From assembly GCF_014842255.1 (NCBI RefSeq), contig NZ_JACYVH010000003.1, positions 186,001 to 250,000 on the forward strand: a stretch of 64,000 nt of DNA, written 5' to 3'. Below the pieces are notes generated by a model. It did no database searches, had not been told where the DNA came from, and saw nothing but the letters and a program-made list of their open reading frames with translations. Source of the stretch: Frigoribacterium sp. CFBP 13712. Lineage in GTDB: Bacteria; Actinomycetota; Actinomycetes; Actinomycetales; Microbacteriaceae. The stretch's first letter is position 1, and every line of letters begins with the position of its first letter. The translations under genes and the position numbers were made by a program. This document shows, one piece after another, positions 43,164 to 54,959 of the stretch.

Positions 43164-44510
43164 ATGTCGCCCCGCAGCTCCCGTCCCGCCGCACCCTCCG
43201 GCGCCGACGGCCCGTCCCGGGGCTCGATGCGGCGCGAGCGGGTCGTCGACTCCGCGCTGGCCGTCGGGTTCCTCGTGCTGGCGCTCGTCACCTCGGCGCT
43301 GGCGTCGGTGATCCTGAGCTCCGACGGGCACGCCATGCCCTCGACCCTCGAGACCCTGGCGGGCGCGGTGGCGGTGAGCCTGCCGATCGCGTTCCGCCGG
43401 AGGTTCCCGGTGTCGGTCATGATCATCGTCTCGACGGCGTTCATCGTGCTCGGGGTGAGGGGGCATCCCGACGACCTCCTGCCCTCCATCGCAGAGTTCC
43501 TCGTCGTGTTCTCCGCGAACGTCTGGTCGCCCTCGCGGCGCCGTGCGTTCGTCTGGAGCCTGGTGGTCGTCGTCGCCATGTTCACCTGGCTCGCCATCGA
43601 CATCGCGGCGCAGGTGAGCGACGACTCCGACTCCGCCGACGTCGTCCTGGCCTCCAGCCTCTACTCGGTCGTCCTGAACGCCCTGTTCTTCATCGCCGCG
43701 ATCCACTTCGGCCGCGTCTCGCGTGAGTCGAGGTCACGCCGGCGCGCGCTCGAGAGGTCCGACGCGGCCCTCCGTGCGGCCAACGACCGGATCGCCGAGC
43801 AGGCGATCGGCGACGAGCGCGCCCGCATCGCCCGCGAGCTGCACGACGTGGTGGCCCACCACGTCGCCGTCATCGGCATCCAGGCCGGTGCCGCGCGGCG
43901 CACGCTCGACCGCCCCGAGATCGCCCGTGGCGCACTCGCCGCCGTCGAGGACACCGCACGCACGACCATCGACGAGCTCGACCGCCTCCTGACCGTCATG
44001 CGCTCGCGCGACGGGCTGCCTCCCGAGCCCGTGGCCGGTCTGGCCGCCCTCCCCGACCTCGTGGCCGACACCCGCGCCCTCGGACTCGACGTCCGACTCG
44101 AGATCGACGGCGACACCCGCGACGTCCCCGACGGCGTCGGCTCCACGCTGTACCGGATCGCCCAGGAGGCGCTGACCAACACCCTGAAGCACGGCGCGGC
44201 CAGGTGCGCCGTCATCCGGGTCGTCCACGGCGAGGGGTCGGTCGGCCTCGAGGTCGTCGACGACGGACTCGGCTCGAGCGGGCATGCTGCACGCGCCGGG
44301 GGAGCCGGCCGAGGCGCGACCGGTGCGCTCGATCCGGCGGCGGCCCCCTCCGGTTCGGGTCTCGGGCACCGGGGGATGCGCGAACGGGTGGATCTGCACG
44401 GCGGTCGCCTCACCGTGGGCCCCCGCGAGGGAGGCGGCTACCGCGTCCGCGTCGACCTCCCCGTCGTGGCCCACCCTCCGAAGGGGGCTACCCTCTTCGA
44501 GGGGGAATGA
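43164..44510 (+). CDS. Sensor histidine kinase, NarL/DesK type
   Basis: 448 residues. Four to five membrane helices in the first ~185 residues, then a HisKA_3 dimerisation helix with phospho-acceptor His227 (RIARELHDVVAHH) and an HATPase domain (YRIAQEALTNTLKHG, DDGLG, GHRGMRERV). The ATP lid is expanded by a Gly/Ala-rich insert. The partner is the response regulator immediately downstream. Start could also be GTG 43158; CAGACT at 43149 is a poor -10. Signal unknown. Confidence 0.9.
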   Translation: MSPRSSRPAAPSGADGPSRGSMRRERVVDSALAVGFLVLALVTSALASVILSSDGHAMPSTLETLAGAVAVSLPIAFRRRFPVSVMIIVSTAFIVLGVRGHPDDLLPSIAEFLVVFSANVWSPSRRRAFVWSLVVVVAMFTWLAIDIAAQVSDDSDSADVVLASSLYSVVLNALFFIAAIHFGRVSRESRSRRRALERSDAALRAANDRIAEQAIGDERARIARELHDVVAHHVAVIGIQAGAARRTLDRPEIARGALAAVEDTARTTIDELDRLLTVMRSRDGLPPEPVAGLAALPDLVADTRALGLDVRLEIDGDTRDVPDGVGSTLYRIAQEALTNTLKHGAARCAVIRVVHGEGSVGLEVVDDGLGSSGHAARAGGAGRGATGALDPAAAPSGSGLGHRGMRERVDLHGGRLTVGPREGGGYRVRVDLPVVAHPPKGATLFEGE

Positions 44511-44512
44511 GC

Positions 44513-45229
44513 ATGGAGAAGACGAACGACCGGCCGGTGCGGGTGCTCCTGGCCGACGACCAGGATCTCGTGCGAGCGGGGTTCCGGATCATCCTCGAGA
44601 CCGCCAGGGGCGTGACGGTCGTGGGGGAGGCGCGCGACGGCGTCGAGGCCGTCGACCTGGCCGCGAGCCTCGAGCCGGACGTCGTCGTGATGGACATCGA
44701 GATGCCCGGCATCGACGGCGTCGAGGCCACCAGGCGCATCCTCGGGTCGTCGGGCGAGCACCGCCCGTCGGTGCTGATCCTCACGACCTTCGCCCGGGGC
44801 GACTACCTGTTCCGGTCGCTCCAGGCCGGGGCGAGCGGCTTCCTGCTGAAGACCGCCGGCCCGGAGGAGCTCATCGAGGCGATCGGCGTCGTCGATCGCG
44901 GCGACGCGCTCGTCTGCCCCGAGCTGACCCGTGCCGTCGTCACCCGGGCGCTCGTCGACACGACGGAGAACGCCGTCGTGCCGAACGCACGGCTGAGTCT
45001 CCTCACGGGCCGCGAACGCGAGGTGCTCGACGGCATGGCTCGGGGCGCCTCCAACGCCGAGATCGCACGCGGGCTGTTCGTCGGCGAGGCGACCGTGAAG
45101 ACGCACGTCTCGAACGTCCTCGCCAAGCTGGCGCTGCGCGATCGCACCGCTGCGGTCGTGTTCGCCTACGAGAACGGCGTCGTCGTCCCCGGCGAGCTGG
45201 GCGACGGAGGCGCGGCGGGGGTCGACTAG
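44513..45229 (+). CDS. Response regulator, NarL/LuxR type
   Basis: 238 residues. Receiver domain with phospho-acceptor Asp61 (VVVMDIEMPG), conserved Thr and Lys (ILTTFA, LLKTAG), and a C-terminal LuxR helix-turn-helix (LTGREREVLDGMARGASNAEIARGLFVGEATVKTHVSNVLAKL). The GAGGGGG ribosome site fits ATG 44513; ATG 44507, overlapping the kinase stop, is an alternative. Forms a two-component pair with the upstream kinase. Its last codons include a partial 9-mer of the dispersed element. Confidence 0.92.
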   Translation: MEKTNDRPVRVLLADDQDLVRAGFRIILETARGVTVVGEARDGVEAVDLAASLEPDVVVMDIEMPGIDGVEATRRILGSSGEHRPSVLILTTFARGDYLFRSLQAGASGFLLKTAGPEELIEAIGVVDRGDALVCPELTRAVVTRALVDTTENAVVPNARLSLLTGREREVLDGMARGASNAEIARGLFVGEATVKTHVSNVLAKLALRDRTAAVVFAYENGVVVPGELGDGGAAGVD

Positions 45230-45267
45230 GTCAGCCGCGTCGATGGGCGGCGCCCTCCGCCCGGCGC

Positions 45268-48110
<2,843 letters not shown>

Positions 48111-48213
48111 ACGGCGCCGATCTCCCCGCCCTCCCACCCCGACTAGGCTGTTCCCGCATCCGCGGCCCCGGCCGCTTCCCGGCCCGCCGGCCGCCGCAAC
48201 GAAATGAGTACCC

Positions 48214-49137
48214 GTGCGCAAGATCCCCGCACTCGTCGTGACCCTCGGCCTCGTGGCCTCCCTCTCGGCATGCGCGACCAGCGCCGCCCCCGGGTCGGCC
48301 GGCTGCCCGCCCACGGGCGACGCCGCCTCGGTCGTGACCACGACGGGTGCGTTCGGCGAGAAGCCCGAGGCGACCGTGCCGAGTCCGATCGTCACGACCG
48401 AGACCCAGGTCTCGACGGTGATCGAGGGCGACGGCGCCCGTCTGGTCGACGGCTCGCCCGTCCTCATCGACTACACGCTGTTCGACGGCAGCACGGGCAC
48501 GGAGGTCGAGAACAGCGGCTACGACGGTTCCATCGGCAACCCGGTGACCGTCGGCGGCTCGGCCCTCGCGCCCCTGGCCGACGCGTTGGAGTGCTCGACG
48601 GTCGGTTCGCGCGTGGTCGTCGCCCTGAAGGCCTCCGAGCTCCAGGCGTCGCTGTCCGGCTCGACCGCCCCCGCGAGCGACGACCCCGACGCCGCGTACA
48701 TCGCCGTGGTCGACATCCGCCAGTCGTTCCTGGCCAAGGCGAACGGACGCCTCGTCCCCGGGGCCGACGGCCTGCCCGCCGTGGTGACGGCACCCGACGG
48801 CGCCCCCGGCATCACCGTCCCCGTCGCCCCGGCGCCGACCACGCAGCAGACGCACCTCGTCCGCGAAGGAGACGGGTCGCGGCTGACCGCCGACTCGACG
48901 GCGGTCGTGCAGTTCACGGCGGTGACCTGGGCGGAGCCGTCGACCGTGGCCGGGTCGACGTGGACGAACGGCGACACCGCGACGACGGTGGCGCTCGACG
49001 ACCAGACCCTGCCCGCCGCGCTCCGCGACGCGCTGGTCGGTCAGACGGTCGGGTCGCAGGTCATGACGGTCGTCCCCGCCAGCGACGAGAACCCCAGCAC
49101 CTACGTCTACGTCTTCGACGTCCTGGGTTCGCTCTGA
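48214..49137 (+). CDS. FKBP-type peptidyl-prolyl isomerase lipoprotein
   Basis: 307 residues. Signal helix with lipobox LSAC (Cys20) marks a surface lipoprotein; two tandem FKBP-like domains (about 75-180 and 205-305) lack several of the usual catalytic aromatic residues, so isomerase activity may be weak. Assists folding of exported proteins. A TAGGCT box near 48144 gives a leader of ~60 bases; the GTG start at 48214 lacks a clear ribosome site. Upstream of pafB as in other actinobacteria. Confidence 0.82.
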   Translation: MRKIPALVVTLGLVASLSACATSAAPGSAGCPPTGDAASVVTTTGAFGEKPEATVPSPIVTTETQVSTVIEGDGARLVDGSPVLIDYTLFDGSTGTEVENSGYDGSIGNPVTVGGSALAPLADALECSTVGSRVVVALKASELQASLSGSTAPASDDPDAAYIAVVDIRQSFLAKANGRLVPGADGLPAVVTAPDGAPGITVPVAPAPTTQQTHLVREGDGSRLTADSTAVVQFTAVTWAEPSTVAGSTWTNGDTATTVALDDQTLPAALRDALVGQTVGSQVMTVVPASDENPSTYVYVFDVLGSL

Positions 49138-49193
49138 CCGGCACGTCGATCCACGCGCCGCGACGGCCGGGGCGCCCCACCCCGGCCGTGGCC

Positions 49194-49199
49194 TAGGCT
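49194..49199 (+). promoter_or_regulatory. -10 box for leaderless pafB
   Basis: TAGGCT lies 6 bases before the pafB GTG (49206), without Shine-Dalgarno. Confidence 0.5.
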
Positions 49200-49205
49200 C
49201 GACCC

Positions 49206-50231
49206 GTGTCAGCCGCCCGCGCCCCTCGCGTACCCGTCGAAGAGCGCCTCTTCAGCCTCGTCCTCGCCCTCCTCGCGACCGAGCCCGGCCTGACGAAGTC
49301 CGACATCCTCGCCACGGTCCAGGGCTATCGGCAGAAGTACTCGCCGAACGGCGACAACACCGCTCTCGAGCGTCAGTTCGAGCGCGACAAAGACGACATC
49401 CGCGAGCTGGGCGTGCCGCTCGAGACCCTCGACGACCCGGCGGCGTCGGGCAACAACCAGATGCTCCGCTACCGCATACCCCGCGGCGCCTACGAGCTTC
49501 CCCTCGACATCGCCTTCTCATCGGAGGAGACCGCGCTGCTGACCCTCGCCGCCATGGTCTGGCGCGAGGGGACGCTGTCGGGCGAGAGCAGACGCGCGCT
49601 CCTCAAGCTCCGCTCGCTCGGAGGCACGGCGACCGTCCCCGGGCTCGACTACGCCCCTCGCATCCGCTCGCGAGACGCCGCCTTCGAACCGCTGCGCGAT
49701 GCGCTCGACCGTGGAGTGCTCGTGCGGTTCCCCTATCTGAAGCCCGGCGAGTCCGAAGCGAGGAAGCGCGAGGTCGCTCCGTTCGCCCTCATCCAGCATC
49801 AGGGCCGCTGGATGGTCTCGTGCCTCGAGCCCGACACCGGCCGCCGGAAGACCTTCCTGCTGTCGCGCATCATCGGCCCGGTCGTCATCACCGCGATCGC
49901 CGTCGAGCGCCCCGTCGATGCGACGGCCGAGTCGGCCCTCGCGGCGCTCGACGAGGTCTGGCGCACCAGGACGGCGCTCATCCGCGTGGTCGCCGGCTCC
50001 GACGCCGAGACCAGACTGACCAAACGACGCTCGACGGTGGTCCGCGACGACTGCCTCCTCGAGATCCACTTCTCCGACGAGCAGATCGTCGCCGACGAGC
50101 TGGCGTCCTTCGGGCCCGAGGTGACCGTGCTCGAGCCCGCCTCGGTCAGGGACCTGGTGATCGCGCGGCTGCGTCGGCTCGTCGCCGTCCACACCGAGGT
50201 CCGCGCCGCCGGGGGGAGTCACCATGGCTGA
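49206..50231 (+). CDS. pafB: PafB, WYL-domain transcriptional regulator
   Basis: 341 residues. N-terminal winged helix (EERLFSLVLALLATEPGLTKSDILATVQGYRQKY) and a WYL domain (ALIQHQGRWMVSCLEPDTGRRKTFLLSRI) plus a C-terminal extension. With PafC it forms an activator of DNA-damage genes in mycobacteria. GTG start at 49206. Its end overlaps pafC by 8 bases. The name comes from a location beside pafA; that gene is absent here, but the regulator role does not require it. Confidence 0.9.
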   Translation: MSAARAPRVPVEERLFSLVLALLATEPGLTKSDILATVQGYRQKYSPNGDNTALERQFERDKDDIRELGVPLETLDDPAASGNNQMLRYRIPRGAYELPLDIAFSSEETALLTLAAMVWREGTLSGESRRALLKLRSLGGTATVPGLDYAPRIRSRDAAFEPLRDALDRGVLVRFPYLKPGESEARKREVAPFALIQHQGRWMVSCLEPDTGRRKTFLLSRIIGPVVITAIAVERPVDATAESALAALDEVWRTRTALIRVVAGSDAETRLTKRRSTVVRDDCLLEIHFSDEQIVADELASFGPEVTVLEPASVRDLVIARLRRLVAVHTEVRAAGGSHHG

Positions 50232-51210
50232 GAAGAGATCCGCCCTGCACGCCACCGACAAGCTGGCCTTCCTGCTCTCCCTGGTGCCGTACCTCATCGA
50301 TCGGGGGCGGGTCTCCGTCGCCGAGGCCGCCGAGCACTTCGGCGTGTCCGTCGGGGAGATCCGCCGGGCGGTCGAGCTGATCGCCGTATCCGGCGTGCCC
50401 GGCGAGACGAACCAGTACCAGCACGACGACCTCTTCGACATCGCGTGGGACGACTTCGAGCAGAACGACGTCATCGTCCTCACGCACATGGTGGCGATCG
50501 ACGAGTCGCCTCGCTTCTCGGCCCGTGAGGCCGCGGCGCTGATCGCCGGCCTGCAGTACCTGTCGTCGCTTCCCGAGAACGCCGATCGCGCCGCCATCGC
50601 CACCCTGATGTCCAAGCTCGCACGGGGCGCGTCGTCCGCTCCGAGCCAGGTCGCCGTCGACCAGCGCGAGACCAGCGACGTCCTGTCCCTCGTCGAGCTG
50701 GCCGTCGCCCAGGGTCGCCAGCTCGAGTTCGACTACGCGGGGGTCCGTGACGTCGTCGAGCGGAGGCGCGTCGACCCTCTGCGGGTCGAGTCCGTCGACG
50801 CCGACTGGTACCTGCGCGGCTACGACCATCTGCGACACGCGTTGCGGACGTTCCGGCTCGACCGGATCGCCCGACCGGCCCTGACCGACGAGCCGCTCGC
50901 GCACCGCGCGTCGGACGTCGTCCTGCCGGACACCCTCTTCGAGGGGTCGCCCGACGACGAGACCGTGACGATCGACATCGATTCGGCGGCCGCGCCCCTC
51001 CTCGCCGACTACGCCCCGGACGACGTCGAGCCCCTCGACGACGGTCGCTCCCGTCTGAGAGTGCGCGTCGGCCAGTTCGGGACGGTCGCGCGACTCGTGG
51101 CGGGCCTGCCCGGCGATCCCGAGGTCGTCTCGCCGATCGCCGCCCGAGCGGCCGTCGGCGACTGGGCCTCACTGGCGCTGGCCGGCTACGACGCCGACCC
51201 GCGTTCCTGA
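50224..51210 (+). CDS. pafC: PafC, WYL-domain transcriptional regulator
   Basis: 328 residues, same architecture as PafB: winged helix (TDKLAFLLSLVPYLIDRGRVSVAEAAEHFGV) and WYL domain (DADWYLRGYDHLRHALRTFRLDRIARP). The WYL residues bind a ligand, single-stranded DNA being the reported signal for PafBC. It overlaps pafB by 8 bases and precedes tatA by 79 bases. ATG 50224 follows GGGGGGAGTCACC. Confidence 0.9.
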   Translation: MAEKRSALHATDKLAFLLSLVPYLIDRGRVSVAEAAEHFGVSVGEIRRAVELIAVSGVPGETNQYQHDDLFDIAWDDFEQNDVIVLTHMVAIDESPRFSAREAAALIAGLQYLSSLPENADRAAIATLMSKLARGASSAPSQVAVDQRETSDVLSLVELAVAQGRQLEFDYAGVRDVVERRRVDPLRVESVDADWYLRGYDHLRHALRTFRLDRIARPALTDEPLAHRASDVVLPDTLFEGSPDDETVTIDIDSAAAPLLADYAPDDVEPLDDGRSRLRVRVGQFGTVARLVAGLPGDPEVVSPIAARAAVGDWASLALAGYDADPRS

Positions 51211-51250
51211 CGACCGCTCGGGCTTCAGCTCGGGGGAGTGGAGCCGGGGT

Positions 51251-51256
51251 TAGACT
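51251..51256 (+). promoter_or_regulatory. -10 box of the tatA operon
   Basis: TAGACT lies 33 bases before the tatA ATG, which has AAGGAG as ribosome site, so this transcript is leadered. Confidence 0.5.
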
Positions 51257-51289
51257 GAGACCTCCCCTGCCACGCAAGGAGAACACCTC

Positions 51290-51574
51290 ATGCTCGGAAA
51301 CCTCACCGGATTCCACCTCATCATCGTCCTGGCGATCATCCTCCTGCTGTTCGGCGCTCCCAAGCTGCCGGCGCTCGCGAAGAGCATCGCCCAGTCGATG
51401 CGCATCTTCAAGAACGAGGTCCGCGACGACGACAAGGCACCGTCCGACGACTACACCCGTCGCGACGAGGCCCGCCGTGACGAGTACAGCCGACGCGACG
51501 ACGCGACGGCTCGTCCGACCACCGACGGTCCGGTCGTCCGCCCGTCGCAGAGCGACCTCCCGCCGAAGTCCTGA
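51290..51574 (+). CDS. tatA: TatA, twin-arginine translocase subunit
   Basis: 94 residues. Single N-terminal helix (HLIIVLAIILLLFGAPKLP), hinge and amphipathic helix (ALAKSIAQSMRIFKNEVRD), then an Arg/Asp-rich disordered tail with repeats such as RRDEARRDEYSRRDD. Forms the pore of the Tat system for folded proteins. AAGGAGAACACCTC before the ATG. tatC follows 3 bases later; no tatB here. Confidence 0.95.
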   Translation: MLGNLTGFHLIIVLAIILLLFGAPKLPALAKSIAQSMRIFKNEVRDDDKAPSDDYTRRDEARRDEYSRRDDATARPTTDGPVVRPSQSDLPPKS

Positions 51575-51577
51575 TCC

Positions 51578-52405
51578 GTGGCCACGACGACGACTCGTGG
51601 CCGCAGCGGCGGAGAGCAGCAGCCGAGAAGCAGGGCCAAAGACGGTCGCATGTCTCTCGGGGCGCATCTCATCGAGCTCCGCAAGCGGCTGTTCCTGGCC
51701 GCACTCGCCCTCATCGTGGCGAGCATCGCCGGGTGGTTCCTCTCGCAGTTCGTCCTCGACTTCCTGCGTGAGCCCGTGACCCGCATCGCCGAGGCCCGCT
51801 CCCGCGAGGCGACCCTGAACTACCCCGGCGTCAGCTCCAGCTTCGACCTGCGCATCCAGATCTCGGTGACGGTCGGGGTCATCATCTCGAGTCCTGTCTG
51901 GCTCTATCAGATCTGGGCCTTCATCGTCCCCGCGCTCGTGCGCCGCGAGAAGCTGTACGCCATCGGCTTCATCGGCACTGCCATCCCGCTGTTCCTCCTC
52001 GGCTGCACGAGCGGACTCTTCGTCCTTCCGCACATCGTCGAGGTCCTCACCGGTTTCGCGGCGCAGCAGGACGCCGCCATCATCGACGCGAAGCAGTACT
52101 ACGACTTCGTCCTCAAACTGGTCCTCGCCGTGGGCATCGCCTTCGTCCTGCCCGTGTTCCTGGTCCTCCTGAACTTCGTGGGCGTCATCTCGGCCGTGTC
52201 GATCATCAGGGGCTGGCGGGTCGCGATCCTGCTGATCACCCTGTTCACGGCGATCGCCACCCCCGCGGCCGACGTCTTCTCCATGTTCCTCCTCGCCGTC
52301 CCGATGGTGGTCCTCTACTTCGCCGCCGCCGGCGTGGCCTGGCTGCACGATCGCCGGGTCGCGAAACGTGCGGCGGCCCTCGACGCCGAACTCGCGACAG
52401 GATGA
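51578..52405 (+). CDS. tatC: TatC, twin-arginine translocase receptor
   Basis: 275 residues. Six helices and the conserved start of the core, MSLGAHLIELRKRLF, which recognises the twin-arginine signal; FLLGCTSGLFVLP and FVLPVFLVLLNFVG are typical. The first ~24 residues, rich in Arg/Thr/Gly, extend the usual N-terminus. GTG start at 51578. It pairs with TatA immediately upstream; the helY gene begins 4 bases after its stop. Confidence 0.95.
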   Translation: MATTTTRGRSGGEQQPRSRAKDGRMSLGAHLIELRKRLFLAALALIVASIAGWFLSQFVLDFLREPVTRIAEARSREATLNYPGVSSSFDLRIQISVTVGVIISSPVWLYQIWAFIVPALVRREKLYAIGFIGTAIPLFLLGCTSGLFVLPHIVEVLTGFAAQQDAAIIDAKQYYDFVLKLVLAVGIAFVLPVFLVLLNFVGVISAVSIIRGWRVAILLITLFTAIATPAADVFSMFLLAVPMVVLYFAAAGVAWLHDRRVAKRAAALDAELATG

Positions 52406-52409
52406 CCTC

Positions 52410-54911
52410 ATGAGCACCGAAGCGAGCCCCGCCGAACGATTCGCCGCCTCGAAGAACAGGGTGCGCACGCCGCAGCTGCAGTCGTTCCGCTCCCGTCTCG
52501 GCTTCGCCCTCGATCCGTTCCAGATCGCCGCATGCGAGTCGGTCGAACAGGGCAACAGCGTGCTCGTGGCCGCCCCGACCGGGGCCGGCAAGACCCTCGT
52601 CGCCGAGTTCGCGATCCATCTCGCCATGCAGCAGGCCCGCGACAAGGTCTTCTACACGGCGCCGATGAAGGCGCTCAGCAACCAGAAGTTCCAAGAGCTC
52701 GTGGCCGAGTACGGTGCGTCCGAGGTGGGCCTGCTGACCGGCGACACGAACGTCAACTCCCGTGCGCGCATCGTCGTGATGACGACCGAGGTGCTCCGCA
52801 ACATGATCTACGCGGGGTCCGAGATGCTCGACGACCTCCGCTACGTCGTGCTCGACGAGGTGCACTTCCTGGCCGACCGGTTCCGGGGCGCCGTCTGGGA
52901 GGAGGTCATCATCCACCTCCCGCTCGACGTCCGTCTCGTGTCCCTGAGCGCGACGGTCTCGAACGCCGAGGAGTTCGGCGACTGGCTGCAGACGGTGCGG
53001 GGAGGCACCGACGTCATCGTCTCGGAAGACCGCCCCGTGCCCCTCGACCAGCACGTCCTGGTCGGCGGCAAGTTCCTCGACCTCTTCGACTCGAGCGGCC
53101 AGGCGGCCACGAACCGCGTCAACCCCGAGCTGCTGCGGGCCACATCCCTCTCGCGCAAGGGCGGGTCGGGTCGTCGAGGCGACGGCGGTTCGAGGCGTGG
53201 GCCGCGGGGCCATGTGATGGCCCCCATCCAGCAGGCTCAGGGCCGACTCGACCGCTGGAAGATCGTCGAGATGCTCGACGACCAGAATCTGCTGCCGGCC
53301 ATCTTCTTCGTCTTCAGCCGGGTGGGCTGCGATCAGGCGGTCAAGCAGGTCCTCCGATCCGGCATCCGACTGACGACCGCCGATCAACGCCAGGAGATCC
53401 GCGAGATCGTCGAGGCCCGGTGCCGCACGCTCCGCGACGAGGACCTCGCCGTGCTCGGCTACTGGCAGTGGCTCGACGGACTCGAACGCGGAGTGGCGGC
53501 GCACCACGCCGGTCTGCTCCCGGCGTTCAAGGAGGTCGTCGAAGAGCTCTTCCAGAAGAAGCTGGTCAAGGTCGTCTTCGCGACGGAGACCCTCGCCCTC
53601 GGCATCAACATGCCCGCCCGCACGGTCGTTCTCGAGAAGCTCGAGAAGTTCAACGGCGAGGCCAGGGTCCCGATCACCCCGGGGGAGTACACGCAGCTCA
53701 CGGGGCGTGCCGGTCGCCGCGGCATCGACGTCGAGGGCCATTCGCTCATCCAGTGGCAGCAGGGGCTCGACCCGCAGGCGGTCGCCTCCCTCGCATCGCG
53801 GCGCACGTACCCGATGAACTCCAGCTTCCGCCCGACGTACAACATGGCGGTCAACCTCATCGAGCAGTTCGGCCGTTCACGCACCCGTGAGGTGCTCGAG
53901 ACCTCGTTCGCGCAGTTCCAGGCCGACCGCTCGGTCGTCGATCTCGCCCGCAAGGTGCGCACGCAGCAGGCGAGTCTCGACGGCTACGCCGCGAGCATGG
54001 AGTGCCACCTCGGCGACTTCCGCCAGTACACGCTCATCCGTCGCGAGCTGGGCGACCTCGAGAAGCAGGGCGCGGCGCGGGCCGACGCCCAGTCGCGCAG
54101 CGAGCACGAGAAGCGTCAGCGCCGGCTGGGCGACCTGCGGCGTGAGATGCGTCAGCACCCGTGCCACGCCTGCCCCGATCGCGAGCAGCACGCCCGGTGG
54201 TCCGAGCGGTGGTTCAAGCTCAAGAAGCAGACCGATCAGCTGTCGGCGCAGATCCGCAGCCGCACGGGTGCGGTGGCGAAGGTCTTCGACCGGGTGACCG
54301 ACGTGCTGCTCGACCGGGGGTATCTCGTGCCCCGCGCCTCCTCGGAGTCCCGTCCGGCGTCGTCCCGAGGAGGCGCGGGTCGGCTCCCCGCGACCGTCGA
54401 GGTGGACGTCGCCCCGGCCGGGCGCACCCTTCGGCGCATCTACGGCGATCGCGATCTCCTGGTGGCCGAGTGCCTGCGACTGGGTCTCTGGAACATGCTC
54501 GACGTCCCCTCCCTGGCCGCGATGGCCGCCACGCTCGTCTACGAGCCGAGGCGTGACGAGGGGCAGCTCGCCGAGCGGTTCCTCCCGCGGGGCGAGTACC
54601 GGACGGCACTCGACGAGACGCAGAAGCTCTGGGCCGAGCTCGACGACCTCGAGCAGGAGCACCGGCTCCCGGGCAGCATCCCCCCGGCCCCCGGCCTCGC
54701 GCTGGCGATGCACCGGTGGGCACGGGGCGCCAGTCTCGACAGCGTCCTCGAGGACGCCGAACTGGCGGCCGGCGACTTCGTCCGCTGGACGAAGCAGACG
54801 ATCGACCTCCTCGACCAGCTGTCGGTGGTGGCCGATCTGCCGGTCGGTCCGACGGCGCGGCAGGCCCTCGACGCCGTCCGGCGCGGCATCGTCGCCTATT
54901 CGGCGGTCTGA
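52410..54911 (+). CDS. helY: HelY, Ski2/Mtr4-like DEAD/DEAH helicase
   Basis: 833 residues. Walker A APTGAGKT (55-62), DEVH (149-152), ETLALGINMPARTVV and TQLTGRAGRRGID give a Ski2-type SF2 core; a CHACPD cysteine pair lies near 590. RNA helicase of actinobacteria, probably in RNA turnover. Residues 641-657 (ASSESRPASSRGG region) are encoded by a perfect 15-bp inverted copy of the dispersed element inserted in frame, between the domain after the stalk and the final helical domain. ATG 52410, four bases after tatC. Confidence 0.93.
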   Translation: MSTEASPAERFAASKNRVRTPQLQSFRSRLGFALDPFQIAACESVEQGNSVLVAAPTGAGKTLVAEFAIHLAMQQARDKVFYTAPMKALSNQKFQELVAEYGASEVGLLTGDTNVNSRARIVVMTTEVLRNMIYAGSEMLDDLRYVVLDEVHFLADRFRGAVWEEVIIHLPLDVRLVSLSATVSNAEEFGDWLQTVRGGTDVIVSEDRPVPLDQHVLVGGKFLDLFDSSGQAATNRVNPELLRATSLSRKGGSGRRGDGGSRRGPRGHVMAPIQQAQGRLDRWKIVEMLDDQNLLPAIFFVFSRVGCDQAVKQVLRSGIRLTTADQRQEIREIVEARCRTLRDEDLAVLGYWQWLDGLERGVAAHHAGLLPAFKEVVEELFQKKLVKVVFATETLALGINMPARTVVLEKLEKFNGEARVPITPGEYTQLTGRAGRRGIDVEGHSLIQWQQGLDPQAVASLASRRTYPMNSSFRPTYNMAVNLIEQFGRSRTREVLETSFAQFQADRSVVDLARKVRTQQASLDGYAASMECHLGDFRQYTLIRRELGDLEKQGAARADAQSRSEHEKRQRRLGDLRREMRQHPCHACPDREQHARWSERWFKLKKQTDQLSAQIRSRTGAVAKVFDRVTDVLLDRGYLVPRASSESRPASSRGGAGRLPATVEVDVAPAGRTLRRIYGDRDLLVAECLRLGLWNMLDVPSLAAMAATLVYEPRRDEGQLAERFLPRGEYRTALDETQKLWAELDDLEQEHRLPGSIPPAPGLALAMHRWARGASLDSVLEDAELAAGDFVRWTKQTIDLLDQLSVVADLPVGPTARQALDAVRRGIVAYSAV
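54331..54379. repeat. Full inverted copy of the GAGGAGGCGCG element inside helY
   Basis: CCCGCGCCTCCTCGG (54331-54345) and CCGAGGAGGCGCGGG (54365-54379) are exact complements around a 19-base spacer, the longest arms in the window. The 49 bases stay in frame and encode a Ser/Arg/Gly-rich stretch in HelY. Confidence 0.9.
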
Positions 54912-54947
54912 CGACCACGGGCGGAGAGGCTCCCAGCCGGGTCGACC

Positions 54948-54953
54948 TAGAAT
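54948..54953 (+). promoter_or_regulatory. -10 box for leaderless lnt
   Basis: TAGAAT lies 6 bases before the lnt GTG at 54960, in the 48-base gap after helY. Confidence 0.5.
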
Positions 54954-54959
54954 CCTGAG

